Positions 27,308 to 33,783 of a DNA stretch of 33,783 bases are shown here, one piece after another. Under the pieces are notes generated by a model, which had not been told where the DNA came from, searched no databases, and was given only the letters and a program-made list of their open reading frames with translations. Within the stretch, counting starts at the first letter, position 1; each line of letters begins with the position of its first letter. The DNA lies in NCBI RefSeq assembly GCF_030065675.1, contig NZ_JASJDK010000096.1:1-33783 (forward strand). The letters run 5' to 3'. Both the position numbers and the translations under genes were made by a program. Origin of the DNA: Mastigocoleus sp. MO_188.B34 (GTDB lineage: Bacteria; Cyanobacteriota; Cyanobacteriia; Cyanobacteriales; Nostocaceae).

Positions 27308-28042
27308 ATGAACAAAATAATACTAAAAACCGAAAATTTAAGTAAATCATTTGGGAAGCTCGAAGTTTTAAAAAGTATTTCCACAGAAATTTACCAAGGT
27401 GAAGTAGTAGCAATTCTTGGTGCAAGTGGTTCTGGAAAATCTACTTTTTTACGCTGCATCAATTTATTGGAGCGTCCAAGCACAGGAAAAGTTTATTTTC
27501 ATGTTCGAGAAATTACCCATCCTAAAGCTAATATTGCCAAAATTCGTCAGCGCTTGGTGATGGTATTTCAACACTTTAATTTATTTCCCCATATGACAAC
27601 ATTAGAAAATATCACCTATGCACCAATCAAAGTGAAGGGAATAGAAAAAAATCAAGCAAAACTTAAAGGGATGGAACTTTTGGAACGAGTAGGATTAGCA
27701 GAAAAAGCTAATGTTTATCCCGCAAAACTATCAGGTGGACAAAAACAAAGGGTCGCGATCGCCAGAGCACTTGCCATGGAACCAGAAGTTATTTTATTTG
27801 ACGAACCAACTTCTGCTTTAGATCCAGAAATGGTTAAGGATGTCTTAGAAGCGATGCAAGGTTTAGCTAAAACGGGAATCACAATGGCGATCGTGACTCA
27901 TGAGATGGGTTTTGCAAGAGAAGTCGCTAGTCGAATTATATTTCTAGACCGAGGAGTTTTGGCTGAAGATAATTCTCCGCAGGATTTTTTTCACTCTCCA
28001 AAGTGTGAACGCGCTCAACAGTTTTTGAATAAAATGCTTTAG
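27308..28042 (+). CDS. Polar/basic amino-acid ABC transporter ATP-binding protein (GlnQ/BgtA-like)
   Basis: 244 aa. Walker A GASGSGKST (38-46, Lys44), Q-loop FQHFNLFPHMTTLEN, signature LSGGQKQRVAIARAL, Walker B VILFDEPTSALD and switch His in IVTHEMG are all intact. The length and HFNLFPHMT segment place it in the GlnQ/HisP group that energises uptake of polar or basic amino acids. It is the natural partner of the substrate-binding/permease fusion ending at 25030 on the same strand. It is not in the same transcript as far as the sequence shows, because a 2.3-kb stretch with an opposite-strand gene lies between them. One such ATPase can serve several transporters. Confidence 0.94.
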   Translation: MNKIILKTENLSKSFGKLEVLKSISTEIYQGEVVAILGASGSGKSTFLRCINLLERPSTGKVYFHVREITHPKANIAKIRQRLVMVFQHFNLFPHMTTLENITYAPIKVKGIEKNQAKLKGMELLERVGLAEKANVYPAKLSGGQKQRVAIARALAMEPEVILFDEPTSALDPEMVKDVLEAMQGLAKTGITMAIVTHEMGFAREVASRIIFLDRGVLAEDNSPQDFFHSPKCERAQQFLNKML

Positions 28043-28234
28043 TATTTAATATTCAGTAAGGTAAAAATTAGATTAATCATAAATTTATTGTTATCGTGTG
28101 GAATTTAACAGTTCATACGGAAAATACATAAACAACCAAACACTTTCGCTGCAAAATCAAATACCTATCAAAAATTTTAAATAATTATACAAGCAGAAGT
28201 TAGTGCCAGCAGAATTTAAACTGACTCTAATTCT

Positions 28235-28771
28235 TCAATTTGTCTTGTGAAGCCATACAACTAAATCATTACCATGAAGTGGAATTTCTTGACCTAGTGT
28301 TTGAATATAAATTAGACCATGTCCACATTCTACGTTCTTGATCGGATACCAGGTATTTCTGGTTCGAATCAGCATTTCTAAAGGAATTCCTCCTTTGAGT
28401 ATTTTGTGGCGATATTTCCACCAAGAACGCCACAGGAGTACTGCTTTTGTACAATTTCCCTTATAACCTTTAGGTAATTGCACGTATTGATAATTGTAGA
28501 ACCTCCTGTTATCAATTTTACCGAACATAAGATAATTATGAGCTACCAAAAATTGATTAATAGATTCCCAATACGATGTGCCTTCTTTCAGGTGAACAAC
28601 AGGTAATTTATCATTCAGCCTGAAGGTAAGCAACAGACCTTCACCTTTAGAAGATAAGTGGTTACTATCGTATATTTTTTCACCCCGCAAGTTTGGGTTG
28701 GAAAGTAATACTTCTTTTCCCTCAATTGAGTTCTTTATGAATGCTTCAATTAATTCTAAATCTGATAACAC
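28235..28771 (-). CDS. Hypothetical protein, 178 aa
   Basis: I do not recognise a family. The only candidate start giving the full length is GTG at 28771, with a weak purine-rich upstream (AAAAATAAG). The protein is soluble, with no signal peptide or membrane span. Two parts can be seen: an N-terminal ~85 residues with LLLTFRLNDKLPVVHLKEG, and a C-terminal half rich in aromatic and basic residues (VLLWRSWWKYRHKILKGG) ending in a short beta-like segment (TWYPIKNVECGHGLIYIQT, then DLVVWLHKTN). Codon use resembles a genuine gene rather than a shadow. The neighbour on the same strand is a truncated phosphotransferase gene 186 bp upstream. Confidence 0.65.
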   Translation of the reverse strand: MLSDLELIEAFIKNSIEGKEVLLSNPNLRGEKIYDSNHLSSKGEGLLLTFRLNDKLPVVHLKEGTSYWESINQFLVAHNYLMFGKIDNRRFYNYQYVQLPKGYKGNCTKAVLLWRSWWKYRHKILKGGIPLEMLIRTRNTWYPIKNVECGHGLIYIQTLGQEIPLHGNDLVVWLHKTN

Positions 28772-28957
28772 CTTATTTTTCTGTTTGCTGTGCTGTGTCC
28801 CTTAGATTTAGACTACCCACTTTAAACAAATAATTATCTATCATAATAATATTTTTTACTAAAAATAAGGGAGTTTGAGCTATAAATATGACAACTCATC
28901 GATGGTATCTGAGATCGTCTTTCGTGCTGAAATTATGACATTTCTCCTTTGAGTTGG

Positions 28958-29407
28958 TCAGTTGAGAAATTCAACCCAAGCAAGCAAGTCTAGCAGTTTG
29001 CTCATAGCTTTCCATTTAATTGGGAAAAAACCACCATTTTCCACAAAACCATCAATCAAATTTTGCTCAAATCTATTTTTCGCACTTAATGGGTAACGTA
29101 AAATATGTCCAATGTCAGCGAGAGTTGAACCACTATAAGCAAACTCCCAATCTAATATTCCACTCACAGTCCATCCTTTCTGAGTTACTTGCATTAAAAT
29201 ATTTGAACCACCGTAGTCAGAATCGACTAAACAAGGGGTGTGAGTATTTATTTCATCTAAAATATATGCCTTTTTTTGGACAAAATGCCAAAATTTTTTG
29301 GTTAATTCCAAACCCAAACGTTGATGTCCAGTACCATCAATCAGAGCTTCACGAATAAATGATATAAAACCTTGACTGTTGATAGCGATAATTCGACGTA
29401 AAACCAT
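28958..29407 (-). pseudogene. N-terminally truncated aminoglycoside-phosphotransferase-family protein
   Basis: 149 aa match only the C-terminal lobe of APH/choline-kinase-like phosphotransferases. The catalytic-loop segment CLVDSDYGGSNIL contains Asp64 and Asn69, but the usual histidine of the HxDxxxxN motif is Asp62. The metal-binding Asp86 is in GILDWEFAYSGS. The nucleotide-binding N-lobe (~120-150 residues) is missing. The frame extends upstream only to a TGA at 29465-29467, adding ~19 residues (including QKIASKLH, which resembles the family's linker helix), and a divergent gene begins at 29627. Without the N-lobe it cannot be a normal kinase. It is best read as a decayed gene, though the surviving frame has no internal stop. 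A split gene with the N-lobe elsewhere is the alternative. Confidence 0.65.
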
Positions 29408-29540
29408 TGATGTATGAAGCTTTGAGGCTATTTTTTGAACAAAAAAATGTCTAAGTCCCGTTAATCAACAGCTATAAATACTTCATAAGTATAGGTCAAC
29501 TAAATTACACTTTAAAAATCAATGCAGATTCAGTAGCGAA

Positions 29541-29556
29541 AATATTACGTAATATT
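29541..29556. promoter_or_regulatory. 16-bp perfect palindrome upstream of the phosphatase-glucokinase pair
   Basis: AATATTACGTAATATT is perfectly self-complementary and centred ~78 bp before the ATG at 29627. A further half-site GTAATATT follows at 29568-29575. The size and position fit an operator for a dimeric regulator; no regulator gene is nearby. Confidence 0.4.
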
Positions 29557-29626
29557 ACAAAAATGGCGTAATATTTTATTTACAACCCGCGTTCTTGGGC
29601 TAAACTTTTTTACTGGGAATCTCTGC

Positions 29627-30274
29627 ATGAGTCAAGTTGTATGGATTGCAAGACATGCTAATCGTCTAGATTTTGTTAACCCTGATTGGTTTATCACTGC
29701 TGAAAGGCGTTACGATCCCCCATTATCAGATGATGGTCTCGTACAAGCAAGTCAGTTAGCTCAACGTATGAAAAGAGAAAAAATTTCTCATATTTTTGCT
29801 TCACCATTTTTGCGTACTGTACAAACAGCACATGCAGTCGCAGAAGTATTAGATTTACCAATTTACTTGGAAACTGGTTTGAGTGAATGGTTAAATCCAG
29901 ACTGGATGACGGAGGAACCAGAAAAACATTCTTTGACTGAATTATTAAAATTGTTTCCTAGAATTGATATCGGTTATACACCTCGGATTGCTGCAAAATA
30001 TCCAGAAACAAAGCATCAGGTCAGACAACGTTCCGGACAAACGGCGAGATGTTTGGTGCAAGAGTGTTCCCCAGATAATATTTTGATGGTAGCTCATGGT
30101 GCTTCAGTCTTGGGAGCTGCTATGGGTTTAGTCGGAGATATTGCGATCGCCGAAGTTAAAGCTTCATTGTGTTCTTTAGTGAAAGTTGTGCGTCAAGAAG
30201 GCCAATGGCTGCTAGAACTAAAAGGAGATACTTCCCATTTAAATAATGTTGAGGAAGTGGTTAGATTTAATTAG
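29627..30274 (+). CDS. Histidine phosphatase family protein (phosphoglycerate-mutase-like)
   Basis: 215 aa. The catalytic RH pair is Arg9-His10 in VVWIARHANRLD, Arg63 lies in SPFLRTVQTA, and the second catalytic His157 is in LMVAHGASVLG. The early YDPPLSDDGLVQASQLA also fits the branch 1 histidine phosphatases. RHANRLDF...RRYDPPLS resembles the broad-specificity, Sts/UBASH3-like subgroup more than true phosphoglycerate mutases, so a phosphatase is more likely than a mutase. The substrate is unknown. It lies 11 bp before the glucokinase gene, which suggests joint transcription and perhaps a sugar-phosphate substrate. Confidence 0.9.
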   Translation: MSQVVWIARHANRLDFVNPDWFITAERRYDPPLSDDGLVQASQLAQRMKREKISHIFASPFLRTVQTAHAVAEVLDLPIYLETGLSEWLNPDWMTEEPEKHSLTELLKLFPRIDIGYTPRIAAKYPETKHQVRQRSGQTARCLVQECSPDNILMVAHGASVLGAAMGLVGDIAIAEVKASLCSLVKVVRQEGQWLLELKGDTSHLNNVEEVVRFN

Positions 30275-30285
30275 TAAAAGCAGCA

Positions 30286-31347
30286 ATGACTTTATTATTG
30301 GCAGGAGATACTGGCGGTACAAAAACCATTTTGCGATTGGTGGAGGTTTCCCCAGATTTTGAATTCAAGACAATTTATGAGGAACGCTACCCCAGTCAAG
30401 ATTTCCCAGATTTGGTTCCAATGGTTGAACAGTTTATAGCCGAAGCTGGTAAATCAACAGCACAAGAAGTGACACCTGAAAAGGCTTGTTTTGCAATCGC
30501 TGGCCCTGTAACTAATAATACGGCTAAGTTAACTAATTTGGCTTGGTTTTTAGATGGGGAACGATTGCAGGAAGATTTGGGTATAGCTCGTGTTTTACTC
30601 ATCAATGATTTTGCTGCTGTTGGTTATGGAATTTTAGGTTTAACAAAAGAAGATGTATTTACTTTGCAAGCAGGGAAACCAAACCCAGATGCACCTATTG
30701 GTATTATTGGTGCAGGTACGGGATTGGGACAGGGCTTTTTAGTTAAACAAGGAGATACCCATCAAGTTTTTGCTTCGGAAGGGGGACATTCGGATTTTGC
30801 TCCCCGTAACGAATTGGAATTCCAACTGTTGAAATATCTGATGGATAAACATGATATTCAACGGGTATCAGTGGAAAGAGTGGTTTCTGGTTTGGGAATC
30901 GCTGCTATCTATCAATTTTTACGCGATCGGCGCAGCCGCGTGGCTGATCGCAAAATGCAACGAGAATCCCCAGATATTGCTCAAATGATTCGGAGTTGGG
31001 AGGAACAAGCCGGACAAACAGAAAAAAGTATCGATCCTGGGGCTGTAATTGGTACTGCAGCTTTAGAAAAGCGTGATCGAATTTCTGAACAAACCATGCA
31101 GATATTTATTGAAGCTTATGGAGCAGAAGCAGGAAATTTAGCATTAAAGCTTCTACCCTATGGTGGTTTGTATGTTGCTGGTGGGATCGCACCAAAAATA
31201 CTTTCTCTGTTGCAAGAAGGTAGCTTTTTATTAAATTTTACTCAAAAAGGTAGGATGCGTAGCATTCTCACAGAGATACCCGTGCATATTATTCTTAACT
31301 CACAGGTGGGATTAATTGGTGCGGCGATTTCTGCAGCCAGATTGTAA
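30286..31347 (+). CDS. glk: Glucokinase
   Basis: 353 aa. It phosphorylates glucose to glucose-6-phosphate with ATP, feeding the oxidative pentose phosphate pathway and glycolysis in the dark or during heterotrophy. The phosphate-binding GDTGGTKT (8-15), catalytic Asp108 in LLINDFAAVGYG, GIIGAGTGLGQGFL and ASEGGHSDFAPR are the hallmarks of the bacterial Glk family (not the ROK family). It forms a tight pair with the upstream histidine phosphatase. It converges with the ribose-phosphate pyrophosphokinase gene; an 11-bp inverted repeat lies between them. Confidence 0.95.
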   Translation: MTLLLAGDTGGTKTILRLVEVSPDFEFKTIYEERYPSQDFPDLVPMVEQFIAEAGKSTAQEVTPEKACFAIAGPVTNNTAKLTNLAWFLDGERLQEDLGIARVLLINDFAAVGYGILGLTKEDVFTLQAGKPNPDAPIGIIGAGTGLGQGFLVKQGDTHQVFASEGGHSDFAPRNELEFQLLKYLMDKHDIQRVSVERVVSGLGIAAIYQFLRDRRSRVADRKMQRESPDIAQMIRSWEEQAGQTEKSIDPGAVIGTAALEKRDRISEQTMQIFIEAYGAEAGNLALKLLPYGGLYVAGGIAPKILSLLQEGSFLLNFTQKGRMRSILTEIPVHIILNSQVGLIGAAISAARL

Positions 31348-31481
31348 ACAATTTATCGATTGTTAATCTGTCATTGAAAATTTATAATCAGTAAACCTAT
31401 TATTGATGCTCGCAATTCAAAAAAACACATCTGCGGATTCACTAACGGTGTATTAATAGTTATGAATTATCCGCCATAAAT

Positions 31482-31516
31482 CTTGTGTAGAGATGTATTT
31501 CACACCTCTACACAAG
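31482..31516. terminator. Hairpin between convergent glk and prs, possible bidirectional terminator
   Basis: CTTGTGTAGAG (31482-31492) and CTCTACACAAG (31506-31516) form a perfect 11-bp stem with a 13-base loop, in the 233-bp space between the two convergent stops. The T-tract is weak on both sides. GTAGAGAC-type hairpins of similar form are dispersed repeats in cyanobacteria, so this may be a repeat that also serves as a terminator. Confidence 0.45.
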
Positions 31517-31580
31517 GCTTCCTCTTAGTATGTCAAATTACTTAGTAATACATATGACAAAAGATCTAGAGGAAAGTTAT

Positions 31581-32597
31581 CTAGCGAAACATACTACTTA
31601 CTGAGCTATCCTCATGGATGCGCCAGATAGTTTCTCCTAAAAGATTTGCTACCGACAATATCTTGAGTTGCGGGAAACGAGCGCTTTCAGGAATGGGAAT
31701 TGTATTAGTAACAATTATTTCTTCAAACAAACCGGTTGAGAGTCGCTCAATGGCTGGTGGAGAAAAGACTGCATGGGTAGCACAAGCATAAACTTGACGG
31801 GCTCCCTCTTTACGTAGTAAACGCGCAGCTTCAGAGATTGTACCTGCTGTATCTATCATGTCATCGACTAAAACTGCTGTTTTGTTTTTGACATCACCAA
31901 CAACGTTAAGTACCTCAGCTACATTATGAGCATGACGACGCTTGTCAATAATTGCTAATGGGGAATCACCCAGCTTTTTGGCAAATGCTCTTGCCCGTGC
32001 GACGCCACCAACATCTGGAGAAACTACAACAATATCAGAAAGTTGTTTTGTTGATAGATATTCAAGTAATACGGGTACGGAATAAACATGATCGACCGGG
32101 ATATCAAAATACCCCTGGATTTGAGCCGAATGTAAATCCATAGCCAAAACACGGCTTGCACCTGCTTCTGTGATGAGATTAGCCACCAGTTTAGCAGTGA
32201 TTGATTCTCGTCCGGCTGTTTTGCGATCGGCGCGAGCATATCCGTAATAAGGAATTACTGCAGTTACCTGTCGTGCGGATGCTCGACGGCAAGCATCAAC
32301 CATAATTAGTAATTCCATTAAATTATCGTTCACAGGATGACAACAGGGCTGGATTAGATAAACATCACAGCCCCGTATAGATTCCTGAATTTGAACGTAA
32401 AGTTCGCCATCCGCAAATCGTTTGCGAATCATTGGTCCCAAGTCCATGCCCAGATAACGAGCAACCTCTTGAGACAGTTGTATATTTGCAGAGCCAGAAA
32501 ACAACCGCAGACGATGATTGTCTGATAATTCTGTTGTTGTTGGTTGCACTTTTAAAGTTGCAGTACTGAGCACAGCAGTTCCTCGATGTGCATTCAT
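31581..32597 (-). CDS. prs: Ribose-phosphate pyrophosphokinase (PRPP synthetase)
   Basis: 338 aa. It makes phosphoribosyl pyrophosphate from ribose-5-phosphate and ATP for purine, pyrimidine, histidine, tryptophan and NAD synthesis. Conserved segments: LFSGSANIQLSQEVARYLG, RFADGELYVQIQES, the flexible-loop region YYGYARADRK, MDLHSAQIQGYFDIPVDH, and the PRPP-binding loop VLVDDMIDTAGT (242-253). The N-terminus is ~25 residues longer than in E. coli Prs; the extension MNAHRGTAVLSTATLKVQPT looks disordered, and a later start is possible but no better candidate was seen. No clear Shine-Dalgarno sequence precedes the ATG. Confidence 0.97.
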   Translation of the reverse strand: MNAHRGTAVLSTATLKVQPTTTELSDNHRLRLFSGSANIQLSQEVARYLGMDLGPMIRKRFADGELYVQIQESIRGCDVYLIQPCCHPVNDNLMELLIMVDACRRASARQVTAVIPYYGYARADRKTAGRESITAKLVANLITEAGASRVLAMDLHSAQIQGYFDIPVDHVYSVPVLLEYLSTKQLSDIVVVSPDVGGVARARAFAKKLGDSPLAIIDKRRHAHNVAEVLNVVGDVKNKTAVLVDDMIDTAGTISEAARLLRKEGARQVYACATHAVFSPPAIERLSTGLFEEIIVTNTIPIPESARFPQLKILSVANLLGETIWRIHEDSSVSSMFR

Positions 32598-33755
32598 AGC
32601 AATAATATTATCATTAGATATTTAGCTTCTTTAACTGAAATATTATTAGATTTGTCTTGGAAGATTTCCCAAAATATTTGTTCTAATCTTTAAACATTTT
32701 TTCATAAAACTACATTTTGTGTATTCTGATATCTTTTAACTAATTAGCCATTGACTGCTTAGTTGTATGCAAATTTTATTGACCAGATGTTAAGGGTAAT
32801 GTTCACATAAGTGTTCAACATCAGGAAAGCACTTGTGCAATATCTAAAATATACTCCAATCAACTAACTAGTAGCAGATGATAATTTACAATTGTAGGTC
32901 AGCATAGAGAATTAACGACTTGAGTATTAAATTCTGTAATTGCGAGTATATGAAAATCTATCATTTTTCTACCCAATATGCTAATAAAAAATTTGGTATT
33001 ATATTATGCTTATTGTGCTTACAGTTTATGATAATCAGCTATATTCTTTGTGTAATAAGGATTATAGATTTTTATATAATTTATGCTGGATGCTAAATAA
33101 AAAGCAAAATGTGCAATATGAAAAATCTATACTTCTAACTGATAGCATAACCTAGAAGAATATAAAGACTTTATGTAAGACCACTTAACATGATGAAGGT
33201 TATTCAACACAAAATAGCAAAATTCTTCATAGATTTTCTCACTACTATTGACTAATAAGAATCTGAATCATATTAGTTGCCATACCATAAATTCATAATA
33301 TTTTTGCTTTCTTACTGGGTTCTCGAGAGCTAATGATTGAAAATCCAAGGTATTCAATCTTGACAACAGAAAAATTATCTGTATAAACATATTTTGAGGA
33401 ATTACAAGCTACATTTAAGACTTCTATTAATTAGTCATAAATTACGAAACTTGTTGAGTATTTAATTATTTTTTGGTTAAGTAAAAAATTAGATATATAA
33501 TCTCAAAATTTGATAAAAATAGCTGCATTTAATTATTTTCATTGCATATTTGTGGCATTAATATGCTATATGCTTCTTTAAAGCTTTTAATGTATATTTT
33601 TGACTTATGGGTATTCAGTCACAAAGTTGCTTATAGTTTTTATGTACTAAAAATTATACCTATTGATATTTTCGATTGAGTTTATCTTTATATTACCCAT
33701 ATTTCAGTATCAAGCACATCGAAGTATTAACTACATAGAAAGTATCAAAATCAGT
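32598..33755. other. Long AT-rich gene-free region upstream of prs
   Basis: Nearly 1.2 kb with no credible ORF, tRNA or recognisable RNA gene. The longest neat start-to-stop reading is only ~21 codons (near 33190). A weak hairpin CACATAAGTG (32804-32813) with CACTTGTG (32830-32837) is visible. The region probably holds the prs promoter and the flank of a gene beyond the window. Confidence 0.5.
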
Positions 33756-33783
33756 GATTGGCGTATTTTAAAATACGCCAATC
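33756..33783. repeat. Perfect 28-bp palindrome at the window end
   Basis: GATTGGCGTATTTT and its exact reverse complement are joined without a spacer; the arms may continue beyond the window. The GGCG...CGCC stem with an A/T centre would suit a bidirectional terminator for a gene to the right, or a dispersed palindromic repeat. Confidence 0.75.

Noticed and set aside
28360-28375. GGTTCGAATC, resembling a tRNA T-loop
   Set aside because: The flanking bases do not form a T-arm stem, no acceptor or anticodon arm fits, and the site lies inside the 178-aa gene.
33190-33255. 21-codon ORF starting ATGATGAAG upstream of prs
   Set aside because: Too short, no ribosome-binding site and no evidence beyond an open frame in AT-rich DNA.

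Overview
The window looks like chromosomal DNA of a filamentous, hormogonium-forming cyanobacterium (Nostocales-type). The reasons are: frequent GCGATCGC (HIP1) octamers in most genes; cyanobacterial dispersed repeats (AGGACTTACGCA and AGGGCTTGCTGAA inverted-repeat elements, TTATCAG heptamers, CCCCCTTAAAAAGGGGG hairpins); a PEP-CTERM protein; a TatC with the cyanobacterial-style N-terminal extension; and a complete hmp-type chemosensory locus with hmpF beside it. Species cannot be told from the sequence.

Layout. 1-2.9 kb: an AT-rich gene for a large papain-like (C1) cysteine peptidase with a ~550-residue unrecognised region between its N-terminal motif and the catalytic domain. 3-4.7 kb: tatC, three dispersed hairpin repeats and a small membrane protein. 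5.2-8.9 kb: a probable accessory or defence module made of a 61-aa protein, a DndD/Rad50-like ATPase, a Uma2-type nuclease and a protein resembling the Dnd-system-associated family 4, with a MITE inserted before the last gene. No dndA, dndB, dndC or dndE is present. 8.9-19.8 kb, minus strand: the chemosensory operon, transcribed hmpA (PATAN plus receiver), hmpB (CheY), hmpC (CheW), hmpD (MCP), hmpE (hybrid CheA). 20.6-22.3 kb: hmpF, divergent from hmpA. 22.3-23.3 kb: tilS. 23.5-28 kb: a polar/basic amino-acid ABC transporter split into a substrate-binding/permease fusion and a distant ATPase, with a MITE and a PEP-CTERM gene between them. 28.2-29.4 kb: an unknown 178-aa protein and an N-terminally truncated phosphotransferase remnant. 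29.6-31.3 kb: histidine phosphatase and glucokinase, probably an operon. 31.6-32.6 kb: ribose-phosphate pyrophosphokinase. The last ~1.2 kb has no gene and ends in a perfect 28-bp palindrome.

How the parts work together. HmpA-E should form one signalling array driving type IV pilus gliding of hormogonia, with HmpF as the coiled-coil pilus-associated factor. The HmpA receiver has alanine where the phospho-accepting aspartate should be, HmpD has no periplasmic sensor domain, and HmpD and HmpE both carry very long acidic linkers. These traits and the dnd-like module are the most interesting content. Functions are assigned from motifs and remembered family features; no database search was run.
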